This document shows, piece after piece, positions 1 through 6,393 of a stretch of DNA of 7,723 nucleotides. A program made the position numbers and the translations under genes. Position 1 is the stretch's first letter. Every line of letters starts with the position of its first letter. Source of the stretch: Pseudomonadales bacterium (GTDB lineage: Bacteria; Pseudomonadota; Gammaproteobacteria; Pseudomonadales; Azotimanducaceae); contig JAPKEK010000081.1 in the NCBI GenBank assembly GCA_028822125.1, forward strand, positions 1 to 7,723, in the 5' to 3' direction. The notes under the pieces were generated by a model. That model was given only the letters and a program-made list of their open reading frames with translations. It had not been told where the DNA came from and did not search any database.

Positions 1-1055
1 GGTTAACTGACCACATCTGGCCGGCTGAGGCGAGCTTAGTCAGTCACGAATTTGTCTATAGTGGTGCAAGGCTGGCAGCGGCTGAAATGATTAGCGGCGG
101 CACGACCTGTGCTGCTGACAGCTACTTCTTCCCTGGCAGTACTGCAAAGGCTTTCCAGGAGGCCGGGCTACGCAGCCAGATTACGGTCCCGGTCATCCAT
201 TTCAGTAATAACTGGGCACGAACTGAACAAAACCATATCGATCAATCACTGGCTTTTATAGACGAGTGTAAAAACAAGGCGCTCATTACGACCGGTTTTG
301 CACCTCATTCGCCTTACAGTGTAAGCAATGCTGGATTTTCTAAAATTCTCTCGCACTCTGAAGAATTAAACACGCCGATTCATCTGCACCTGCATGAGTC
401 AGCCAGAGAAATACAAGATCACGTTAAGGCGCATGGTTGTCGGCCTCTGTCCAGGATTCAGACACTGGGACTTTTATCATCGCAACTACAGGTCGTGCAC
501 ATGACTCAGCTAACCCAGGGAGAGATGGAACTGGTTGCCAACGAAGGCGTACAAATTGCCCATTGCCCACAATCAAACATGAAACTGGCCAGTGGTATCT
601 GCCCGGTAATCCAGCTGCAGGCGAAAGGCCTGAATGTATGTGTGGGTACCGACAGTGCAGCTAGCAATAATGACCTGGACATGGTGCAGGAAATGCGAAC
701 AGCAGCGATGTTGGCCAAGGTAGCCGAAAATGACCCCAGTGCCGTGGATGCATTCACTGCCCTGGAAATGGGGACTATAAACGGAGCACGCTTTCTTGGC
801 CTTGATCAAACCATCGGCAGCCTGGAAGTGGGAAAAGCAGCAGAGCTTACCGCGGTTTGCTTTAGCGACTTCTCGTCGCAACCCGTGTATCATCCTGTTT
901 CTCAGCTGATTTATACCGCCACAGCTCAACACGTCACTCACACTTGGGTTAACGGCAAACTGCTCTACCAAAACAACCGGTTCAAATATCTGGATACAGA
1001 ACAAATCAGCGCTGATGTACAGCAATGGCAAAGGACTGTTAAGGCTCTGAAATGA
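1..1055 (+). CDS. mtaD: 5-methylthioadenosine/S-adenosylhomocysteine deaminase, 5'-truncated by window edge
   Basis: A cytoplasmic metal-dependent amidohydrolase of the TRZ/ATZ group, expected to deaminate methylthioadenosine and/or S-adenosylhomocysteine to the inosine forms. The frame is open from base 3 and no start lies in the window. The ATG at 87 is internal, because the 28 codons before it read like family sequence (HIWPAE, then GARLAAAEM just before GGTTC). About 350 residues are visible. Family members have about 440, so roughly 90 N-terminal residues, including the first HxH metal motif, lie upstream. Counting from the Met at 87, visible active-site motifs are HLHES (His101, Glu104), VHMTQL (His138), HCPQSNMKLASG (159-170) and GTDSAASNN with metal-ligand-like Asp189. 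The gene shares an ATGA overlap with ubiG. P. aeruginosa PA3170, a characterised methylthioadenosine deaminase, also precedes ubiG. Exact substrate preference is inferred; the family is sure. Confidence 0.9.
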   Translation, partial: LTDHIWPAEASLVSHEFVYSGARLAAAEMISGGTTCAADSYFFPGSTAKAFQEAGLRSQITVPVIHFSNNWARTEQNHIDQSLAFIDECKNKALITTGFAPHSPYSVSNAGFSKILSHSEELNTPIHLHLHESAREIQDHVKAHGCRPLSRIQTLGLLSSQLQVVHMTQLTQGEMELVANEGVQIAHCPQSNMKLASGICPVIQLQAKGLNVCVGTDSAASNNDLDMVQEMRTAAMLAKVAENDPSAVDAFTALEMGTINGARFLGLDQTIGSLEVGKAAELTAVCFSDFSSQPVYHPVSQLIYTATAQHVTHTWVNGKLLYQNNRFKYLDTEQISADVQQWQRTVKALK

Positions 1056-1753
1056 CCCATGAAAACATAGACCCGGCCGAAATTGAAAAATTCGAAAAAA
1101 TGGCAAGAACCTGGTGGGATCTTGACAGCGAATTCAAGCCACTTCATGACATTAATCCACTGCGGCTGGGCTACATCAGTCAACGAGTCCAGTTAGCAGG
1201 CACGCAAGCACTTGATATCGGCTGCGGAGGCGGCATATTAACGGAAAGCCTTGCTCGAAGCGGGGCTTATACGACCGGCATTGATATGGGTAAAGCGCCT
1301 CTGCAGGTCGCCCGCCTACATTGCCATGAGTCAGATCTGGAGATCGATTACCAGCAGATGACGGCAGAGGCAATGGCCCAGCAATACCCAGCAAAATTCG
1401 ATGTGGTTACCTGCCTGGAGATGCTCGAACATGTCCCTGATCCAAACTCTGTAATTTCAGCATGCCGAAGGCTGCTAAAACCGAACGGGCATCTTTTCCT
1501 GTCAACCATTAACCGCAACCCTAAGGCCTATCTGTTTGCCATCATTGGCGGCGAACATCTGCTCAAGCTTCTCCCCCCGGGCACTCACGATTATCAAAAA
1601 TTTATTAAACCCTCCGAACTTGCCAAAACACTGCGAGAAGAAGGCTTAGCGCTGAAAGATATTACGGGCATGGCTTACAATCCAATCAGCCAGCAATATA
1701 AATTAACCTCTGATACCGATGTTAACTATCTAATGCATGCTATCTATGAGTGA
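1052..1753 (+). CDS. ubiG: Ubiquinone biosynthesis O-methyltransferase UbiG
   Basis: A SAM-dependent methyltransferase making both O-methylations of ubiquinone synthesis: the 2-polyprenyl-6-hydroxyphenol step and the 3-demethylubiquinol step. It acts at the inner face of the cytoplasmic membrane. The 233 residues match the usual full length. The N-terminal WWDLDSEFKPLHDINPLRL stretch (21-39) is a UbiG signature. SAM-binding motif I is LDIGCGGG (54-61), with the acidic residue after strand 2 at Asp78 and EMLEHV at 123-128. Residues about 154-185 (NRNP to QKFI) match the region that contacts membrane lipid in E. coli UbiG. The end, DVNYLMH, matches the family's C-terminus. The ATG overlaps the mtaD stop as ATGA, with AAGG seven bases upstream (1041-1044) as ribosome binding site, so translation is probably coupled. 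The end overlaps yciK. UbiG releases S-adenosylhomocysteine, a substrate class of the gene before it. Confidence 0.96.
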   Translation: MTHENIDPAEIEKFEKMARTWWDLDSEFKPLHDINPLRLGYISQRVQLAGTQALDIGCGGGILTESLARSGAYTTGIDMGKAPLQVARLHCHESDLEIDYQQMTAEAMAQQYPAKFDVVTCLEMLEHVPDPNSVISACRRLLKPNGHLFLSTINRNPKAYLFAIIGGEHLLKLLPPGTHDYQKFIKPSELAKTLREEGLALKDITGMAYNPISQQYKLTSDTDVNYLMHAIYE

Positions 1754-2519
1754 AGCACCTTATCAGCCACCATCAGGCTTATTGACTGACAAGGTCATCC
1801 TGGTAACCGGCGCCGGTGATGGCATTGGTAAGGTTGTGGCTAAAACCTTTGCCAGTCATGGCGCAACTGTTCTGTTACTGGGAAAAACAGTCGCCAAACT
1901 AGAGGCGTTATACGATGACATTGCCGGGACCTGCACGTCGGAACCGGGAATTATTCCCATGGATCTTGCCACCGCTACCGTTAAAACAGTCGAGGACCTT
2001 GCACTGGTGCTGCTGCAACGATATGGTCGGCTGGATGGCCTGCTACATAACGCAGCCATTTTAGGGGACCGGGTTCCTGTCGAGTATTACGATATTGAAC
2101 AGTGGCAAACCGTAATGCAAGCCAACTACCATGCCCCCTTTCTCCTGACGCGATTGCTGATGCCACTGCTACGGGCTGCACCTAAAGCCTCTCTGCTGTT
2201 TACCAGTTCAGGTGTCGGCGCAGTGCCACGAGCCTACTGGGGGGCCTATGCTGTATCTAAATACGCTCTGGAAGGTTTCGCCAGATTATTGGCCGATGAA
2301 ATTGACACCACTTCCAACATTCGGGTCAACATCATCAACCCGGGCGCGACGCGAACAGCCATGCGCGCTGCTGCGTACCCAGGAGAGAACCCGGCCAGCG
2401 TCAAGGCGCCGGCAGAACTGATGCCTCTATACCTATACCTGATGGGCGATGACTCGGAGGCTGATCATGCGTTCACTTTCAATAGTGACCTTTCTAAACA
2501 GCCCTTTAACCAAACCTGA
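1746..2519 (+). CDS. yciK: YciK family short-chain dehydrogenase/oxidoreductase
   Basis: A classical-type short-chain dehydrogenase with a Rossmann fold and NAD(P) cofactor; the physiological substrate of YciK is not established. With the start at 1746 (257 residues), the glycine-rich motif TGAGDGIG is at 21-28, HNAAILG at 101-107 takes the place of NNAG, and the catalytic residues are Asn127, Ser154 or Ser155, Tyr168 and Lys172 (YAVSK), followed by NPGATRTAMR (198-207). The late LMPLYLYLMGDDS segment is typical of YciK. An in-frame ATG at 1737 would add three residues. I prefer 1746 because the distance to the conserved Y...LL segment then fits E. coli YciK better, but neither start has a clear ribosome binding site. 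Either start overlaps the end of ubiG (by 8 or 17 bases), pointing to coupling. Its stop touches the rluB stop. In Pseudomonas mupP separates ubiG and yciK; here it does not. Confidence 0.93.
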   Translation: MSEAPYQPPSGLLTDKVILVTGAGDGIGKVVAKTFASHGATVLLLGKTVAKLEALYDDIAGTCTSEPGIIPMDLATATVKTVEDLALVLLQRYGRLDGLLHNAAILGDRVPVEYYDIEQWQTVMQANYHAPFLLTRLLMPLLRAAPKASLLFTSSGVGAVPRAYWGAYAVSKYALEGFARLLADEIDTTSNIRVNIINPGATRTAMRAAAYPGENPASVKAPAELMPLYLYLMGDDSEADHAFTFNSDLSKQPFNQT

Positions 2520-3278
2520 TTACCTGGAACGAGCAGAGACCGAAGGCTGGCTCAAGCCAGCCAAACGATAGAGCTCCTTTTCATCTTTACCAGAAATCAT
2601 GGTATGACGACCTGCTTTTACAGATGAGGGTATAAAGAAACTACCAAACCGTACTCGCTTTAATCGACTTACGGTTAATCCCTGAGATTCAAACAGCCGC
2701 CTGACCTCTCTATTGCGACCTTCCATAACAGCAACGTAATACCACTGATTGGCGCCTTGCTCGTCTCTTCCCTTACGAATATCAGTGAACTGGGCAATAC
2801 CATCTTCGAGCAGAACGCCTTCCTGCATGGCCTGCAATTGATCACTACTCACTGCGCCTAGAACCCTGACGGCGTATTCTCGGTCAATCCGCGATGAAGG
2901 GTGCATCAAGCCATTTGCCAGGGCGCCATCAGTCGTCGCCAGCAACAAACCGCTGGTTGTGAAATCAAGCCTCCCAACCGAAATCCATCTCTGGTTCCTG
3001 AGCTTTGGCAGACTCTGAAATACGGTTCTTCTACCCTCCGGATCATCCCTGGTGCATATCTCACCAACCGGCTTGTTATACAGTAGATGAAGATGCTTAA
3101 CAGGTTTGATGCGCAGCGGTTTGCCATCGAGTATTAGCCGATCCGTATCGACCACACGATCACCCAGCGCGGCCACTTTACCATTGACCTTCACCCGCCC
3201 ATCAGCAATCCACTTTTCCATGGTTCTTCGGCCGCCAAAGCCCATGGTAGCCAGTACTTTTTGAAGTTTATCGCTCAT
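2520..3278 (-). CDS. rluB: 23S rRNA pseudouridine(2605) synthase RluB
   Basis: Isomerises a uridine of 23S rRNA (U2605 in E. coli numbering) to pseudouridine during large-subunit maturation. The 252 residues hold an N-terminal S4 RNA-binding domain (about 2-60; KLQKVLA ... GRVKVNGK) and the RsuA-type catalytic domain. The catalytic motif GRLDFTTSGLLL (102-113) contains Asp105. Further marks are YNKPVGEICTRDDPEGRRTVF (67-87), MHPSSRIDREYAVRV (125-139), and EGRNREVRRLFE (186-197). It lacks the long basic tail of E. coli RluB. The frame also has a GTG at 3293, but the ATG at 3278 is preferred: MSDKLQKVL aligns with the start of E. coli RluB, and CCAGG lies seven bases upstream (3286-3290). It follows scpB by 27 bases and is probably the last gene of the trpS operon. 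The related synthases RluE, RluF and RsuA are less likely given the neighbours and motifs. Confidence 0.95.
   Translation of the reverse strand: MSDKLQKVLATMGFGGRRTMEKWIADGRVKVNGKVAALGDRVVDTDRLILDGKPLRIKPVKHLHLLYNKPVGEICTRDDPEGRRTVFQSLPKLRNQRWISVGRLDFTTSGLLLATTDGALANGLMHPSSRIDREYAVRVLGAVSSDQLQAMQEGVLLEDGIAQFTDIRKGRDEQGANQWYYVAVMEGRNREVRRLFESQGLTVSRLKRVRFGSFFIPSSVKAGRHTMISGKDEKELYRLAGLSQPSVSARSR
2545..2562. repeat. Perfect inverted repeat (hairpin) inside the 3' end of rluB
   Basis: GGCTGGCTCAAGCCAGCC folds as a 7-bp GC-rich stem with a TCAA loop (or 8 bp with two unpaired bases). It lies 25 bases past the yciK stop in yciK mRNA sense and within the last codons of rluB in the other sense. Neither side is followed directly by a run of T, so it is not a standard intrinsic terminator. 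It could protect or weakly terminate the yciK transcript, or be a chance product of the rluB codons for LAGLSQP. Confidence 0.35.
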
Positions 3279-3305
3279 TGTATAACCTGGCACCTTAAAG
3301 CTGGA

Positions 3306-4166
3306 TCAGCTTTCATCATCCGACTCATGGACTGAGTCATCCTCAGCGAAAGCCGCATTCAGGATATCAGCCGGAACATAGGCGAAAGTTCCGGCATTGC
3401 CTTTCGAATTCTCAGTAAAGTCAGCTGACGTCTGTACCGACTGATCAGCTCCCTGAGCACCTTCATCGGGTTCTGGGTTGAACATGCGCTTAATATTCTG
3501 CTGAATCACCTCAACCTGTTCGGCAACCTGGTCTAGATTTTCATCGTCTATCAGATCACCTGGGCTTTCATCTGAACTCAACTCGAGTGTTTTTACCTGA
3601 ATCAATTCCTCGCCAAGGTCAAGCGCTTCAATATTGGGCTCTAATTCCCGGATATCCGAAAGCGGGGGTAATTCATCAAGGCTGTTCAAATTAAAATAAT
3701 CAAGGAACCCACGCGTTGTGGCATACATAGCAGGTCGTCCAGGAACATCTCTATGGCCTACAACCCGAATCCATTCACGCTCAAGCAGGTTTCTCACAAT
3801 ATTGGTAGACACGGCCACACCGCGCACCGCTTCTATGTCTCCGCGAGTCAGCGGTTGCTTGTAGGCGATCAACGACAGCGTCTCAAGCAGGGCTCTGGTA
3901 TACCGCGGTGGGCGTTCTTCCCATAACCGACTGACCCATTCAGCATAACGGCTTTTAACTTGAAAACGATAGCCACTGGCAACTTTACGCAATTCATAGC
4001 CCCGTTCACTGCAGCCAGCTTCTATTGCAGTGAGAACCTCCCGGATGTCACCGCGTGTTGGCTGCTCACCTTCGAACAAAGATTTAAGGTTTTCCACCGA
4101 TAAGGGCGTATCTGCAGCGAAAATTGCACCTTCTATGATCTGTTGTAATTCGGGATAGTCACTCAT
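3306..4166 (-). CDS. scpB: Segregation and condensation protein ScpB, with long acidic C-terminal tail
   Basis: Partner of ScpA in the SMC-ScpAB condensin, which loads on and compacts the chromosome and helps sister origins separate. The conserved part is two winged-helix domains: residues about 5-82 (LQQIIEGAIFAADTPLS ... YRFQVK) and about 88-160 (RYTRALLETLSLIAYKQPLTRGDIE, then VPGRPAMYATT). This is followed by about 110 residues (175-286) rich in Asp, Glu, Ser and Gln, so the protein is 286 long against 197 for B. subtilis ScpB. The tail looks largely disordered, apart from a possible helix at 210-229. The ATG overlaps the scpA stop as ATGA (4163-4166), the usual tight scpA-scpB arrangement that supports equal synthesis. 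No strong ribosome binding site precedes it, so coupling to scpA is likely. Family assignment is sure; the role of the tail is unknown. Confidence 0.95.
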   Translation of the reverse strand: MSDYPELQQIIEGAIFAADTPLSVENLKSLFEGEQPTRGDIREVLTAIEAGCSERGYELRKVASGYRFQVKSRYAEWVSRLWEERPPRYTRALLETLSLIAYKQPLTRGDIEAVRGVAVSTNIVRNLLEREWIRVVGHRDVPGRPAMYATTRGFLDYFNLNSLDELPPLSDIRELEPNIEALDLGEELIQVKTLELSSDESPGDLIDDENLDQVAEQVEVIQQNIKRMFNPEPDEGAQGADQSVQTSADFTENSKGNAGTFAYVPADILNAAFAEDDSVHESDDES

Positions 4167-5044
4167 GGCCGTTCAATTTCGTCCTGTTGTATTGACGCGA
4201 CCGCAACACGCACATGAACAGGTGCAAAGGGCTCCGTCTGGACCACCTCGATCAGCGACTCTTTAATAAGCTCCAGAGTTGCTATAAAGGTCACAATGAG
4301 ACCAGAACGACCCTCCTCAGAATCAAACAGGGATATAAACGACATAAAGCTATCACCCTTATTCTGGAGGCGCTGCAGAATCTGCAACATACGTTCCCGA
4401 GTAGATAGCGGCTCTAGTCTAACGTGGAGACTGGCATAGCTGTCTGATCGCTTGAGTACGCCTGCCAAAACCACTAGCATTTCCTGGAGTTGAACTTCAG
4501 GTAAAGGTTTCTGTTTTTCTGATGCTGGCGTATCTGCCTTGGCTATCCAGAAGTCCCTGTTTGACCTGGGCAATTCATCAACGGCTATTGCAGCACTCTT
4601 GAAACGCTCGTATTCCTGTAATCGTCGTATCAATTCTGCTCGAGGATCACTTTCATCCTCTTCTTGTTCGGTTTGCCTGGGCAGCAGCATTCTTGATTTG
4701 ATCTCCGCTAGCATGGCAGCCATCACTAGATACTCCGCCGCAAGCTCAAACTGGAGGTCTTTCATGAGGTCAATGTACTGCATGTACTGGCCGGTAATGT
4801 CGGCCACCTGAATATTAAGAATATCAAGATTCTGCCTTTTAATAAGATACAGCAGTAAATCCAGAGGCCCTTCAAACGCTTCCAGAAATACTTCCAGAGC
4901 ATCCGGTGGAATGTAGAGATCACCGGGCATCTTTGTAAAAGGCTTGCCATCAACCAAAGCCAGGGGAAGCTCACTTTGCCGTTCTGGTAATACCCGTGAT
5001 GGCATCACTCCCTTTAACTCAGGTTGATCTGTTATCTCGCTCAT
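4163..5044 (-). CDS. scpA: Segregation and condensation protein ScpA (kleisin)
   Basis: The kleisin subunit that bridges the two SMC heads and binds ScpB in bacterial condensin; cytoplasmic and nucleoid-associated. The 293 residues start with about 50 residues of low conservation, then the diagnostic FEGPLDLLLYLIKRQNLDI segment (57-75), whose helix is expected to contact the SMC neck. AAEYLVMAAMLAEIKSRMLLP (102-122) is also typical. A middle linker (about 125-185) is charged. The C-terminal winged helix (about 215-281; STRERMLQILQRL ... FIATLELIKESLIEVVQ) binds the SMC head cap in known structures. The ATG follows the trpS TAG with no base between, and no good ribosome binding site is seen, so translation probably depends on ribosomes finishing trpS. 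Met14 or Met39 could be alternative starts, but the outer ATG abuts trpS and is preferred. Presence of ScpA argues against a purely MukBEF-dependent enterobacterial host. Confidence 0.95.
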   Translation of the reverse strand: MSEITDQPELKGVMPSRVLPERQSELPLALVDGKPFTKMPGDLYIPPDALEVFLEAFEGPLDLLLYLIKRQNLDILNIQVADITGQYMQYIDLMKDLQFELAAEYLVMAAMLAEIKSRMLLPRQTEQEEDESDPRAELIRRLQEYERFKSAAIAVDELPRSNRDFWIAKADTPASEKQKPLPEVQLQEMLVVLAGVLKRSDSYASLHVRLEPLSTRERMLQILQRLQNKGDSFMSFISLFDSEEGRSGLIVTFIATLELIKESLIEVVQTEPFAPVHVRVAVASIQQDEIERP

Positions 5045-6259
5045 CTAACGGTAATCCAGGCCCATAGCATTACGAACCTCGTCAAGTGTTGACTTAGCAT
5101 AAGATCTTGCTTTCTCACAACCTTCAGCAACTATACTCTTGACCAGATCCGGATTTTCTTCAAACTGCAACGCCCGCTCGCGCATCGGCTGCTGTTCTAC
5201 CAAAATGGCATCGATCAGCGGTCCTTTGCAATCCAGACAACCGATACCCGCGGTTGTGCAGCCTTGTTCAACCCACCCTCGGGTATCATCACCGGAATAG
5301 ATCTCATGAAGAGAGAATACGGGGCACTTCCTCGGGTCCCCCGGATCTGTTCGCTTCACCCGAGCCGGATCGGTGGTCATGGTTCTGATTTTTTTAGTTA
5401 CAACCTCGGGATCCTCTCTAAGCGAAATAGTATTGTTATAAGACTTAGACATTTTCTGGCCATCGAGACCCAACATTACAGCGTTTTCTGTCAACAGGGC
5501 CTTAGGCTCCGGCAGTATGATCTTACCGCTGCCCTCGGCATATCCCATCAGCCGATCTCTATCTCCCAGCGAAAGGCTCTGTTGATCCGATACCATTGCA
5601 TGGGCCTGGTCCAGAGATTCCTGGCTGCCATTTTCCATATAATTTCGCCGCAAATCCCGATACAGACTTGATTTTTTTCGGCCTAATTTCTTAATCGCCT
5701 GTTCTGCAATACGCTCAAAACCCGCATCTCGACCAAATATATGATTAAAACGACGTGCCAGTTCCCTGGCCATTTCCACGTGAGGCACCTGATCCGCGCC
5801 AACCGGCACATGACCCGCCCGATAGACCAGAATATCTGAACTTTGCAATACAGGATATCCGAGAAAACCATAAGTCGATAAATCCCTGTCCTTCGACCGG
5901 GTCACCTGATCTTTAAAAGTTGGCACCCGCTCAACCCAGCTCAGTGGTGTAATCATCGATAGTAAAAGGTGCAGTTCAGCATGCTCCGGTACTTTCGACT
6001 GGATAAATAATGTAGCGGAACTAGGGTTAATACCCGACGCCAGCCAGTCAATCACCATCTGCCAGACATTTTCCTCTAAAACCTGGGTGTCTTCATAATG
6101 GCTGGTAAGAGCATGCCAGTCAGCGACAAAGAACAGACAGTCATATTCATGCTGCAGTCGTGCCCAGTTCTTTAATACACCATGGTAGTGACCAAGATGT
6201 AAGCGGCCCGTGGGCCGCATACCTGAGAGTACTTTTTTCTGGGGGTCAGACGAGCTCAA
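5045..6259 (-). CDS. trpS: Tryptophanyl-tRNA synthetase (TTG start, putative Fe-S type)
   Basis: Class I aminoacyl-tRNA synthetase joining tryptophan to tRNA-Trp in the cytoplasm. Of 404 residues, the ATP-binding HIGH-type motif is HLGH (21-24, in GRLHLGHYHG) and the KMSKS motif is intact at 269-273. Compared with the E. coli enzyme of about 330 residues, there is an insertion of about 60 residues before KMSKS (about 185-250). The region after it carries Cys312, Cys334, Cys341 and Cys344, spaced C-x21-C-x6-C-x2-C. This is close to the [4Fe-4S] ligand pattern of Thermotoga maritima TrpRS (C-x22-C-x6-C-x2-C). The start must be the TTG at 6259: the next in-frame ATG is Met14, inside the conserved LSGMRPTG, and a TGA lies three codons upstream of the TTG. 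It has its own likely promoter and is the first large gene of trpS-scpA-scpB-rluB. Function is certain; cluster binding is inferred. Confidence 0.96.
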   Translation of the reverse strand: MSSSDPQKKVLSGMRPTGRLHLGHYHGVLKNWARLQHEYDCLFFVADWHALTSHYEDTQVLEENVWQMVIDWLASGINPSSATLFIQSKVPEHAELHLLLSMITPLSWVERVPTFKDQVTRSKDRDLSTYGFLGYPVLQSSDILVYRAGHVPVGADQVPHVEMARELARRFNHIFGRDAGFERIAEQAIKKLGRKKSSLYRDLRRNYMENGSQESLDQAHAMVSDQQSLSLGDRDRLMGYAEGSGKIILPEPKALLTENAVMLGLDGQKMSKSYNNTISLREDPEVVTKKIRTMTTDPARVKRTDPGDPRKCPVFSLHEIYSGDDTRGWVEQGCTTAGIGCLDCKGPLIDAILVEQQPMRERALQFEENPDLVKSIVAEGCEKARSYAKSTLDEVRNAMGLDYR

Positions 6260-6327
6260 TGGCCATCAACCATGATCCAGGAACCACTGAAAAAGACACC
6301 TAACAACAAACGGGTGCGATTCAACAT
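6256..6327 (-). CDS. Putative 23-residue leader peptide overlapping the trpS start
   Basis: A short frame in the trpS leader: ATG at 6327, 23 codons, TGA at 6258-6256 overlapping the trpS TTG as TTGA. AGGG (6335-6338) sits seven bases before the ATG, a better ribosome binding site than trpS itself has. The peptide begins MLNRTR, continues through a hydrophobic stretch (LLLGVFF, then SGSWIMV) and ends DGH. It has one Trp, at codon 17. It could couple translation into trpS by termination and re-initiation, sense charged tRNA-Trp, or be a tiny membrane peptide. I recognise no family. The frame is short enough to occur by chance; the Shine-Dalgarno spacing, the position just after a predicted promoter and the exact stop/start overlap are the arguments for it. 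Confidence 0.45.
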   Translation of the reverse strand: MLNRTRLLLGVFFSGSWIMVDGH

Positions 6328-6358
6328 CAATATGCCCTGATTTTCCTAATATTGCTTA

Positions 6359-6387
6359 ATTATAACCAGCCAGCACCCGCTTGTCTC
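6359..6387 (-). promoter_or_regulatory. Putative sigma70 promoter for the trpS operon
   Basis: Reading the minus strand, a perfect TATAAT (6364-6359) is preceded at 17 bp by GAGACA (6387-6382), four of six matches to the -35 consensus. TTGAGA starting at 6389 is an alternative -35 with a 19-bp spacer. Transcription would start near 6350, about 90 bases before the trpS TTG and about 25 before the leader ATG. The site sits directly after the yciO stop, so trpS-scpA-scpB-rluB can be transcribed without yciO. The rest of the 134-bp gap is the leader frame and its ribosome binding site; I see no clear intrinsic terminator for yciO in it. Confidence 0.55.
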
Positions 6388-6393
6388 AATTGA

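Noticed and set aside
573..1106. Open frame of 177 codons on the minus strand opposite mtaD
   Set aside because: It lies wholly against a well-conserved gene, has a composition rich in Cys, His and Phe, resembles no family I know, and runs through the mtaD-ubiG junction. A shadow frame.
2473..2488. Possible hairpin TCACT...AGTGA near the yciK 3' end, considered as a terminator
   Set aside because: Five-base AT-rich stem inside coding sequence without a proper T run; too weak to call.
3279..3293. GTG at 3293 as the rluB start
   Set aside because: The ATG at 3278 aligns with known RluB N-termini and has a properly spaced ribosome binding site; the GTG has none.
5264..5671. Open frame of 135 codons on the plus strand opposite trpS
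   Set aside because: Antisense to the conserved catalytic region of TrpRS, with no recognisable motif or ribosome binding site.
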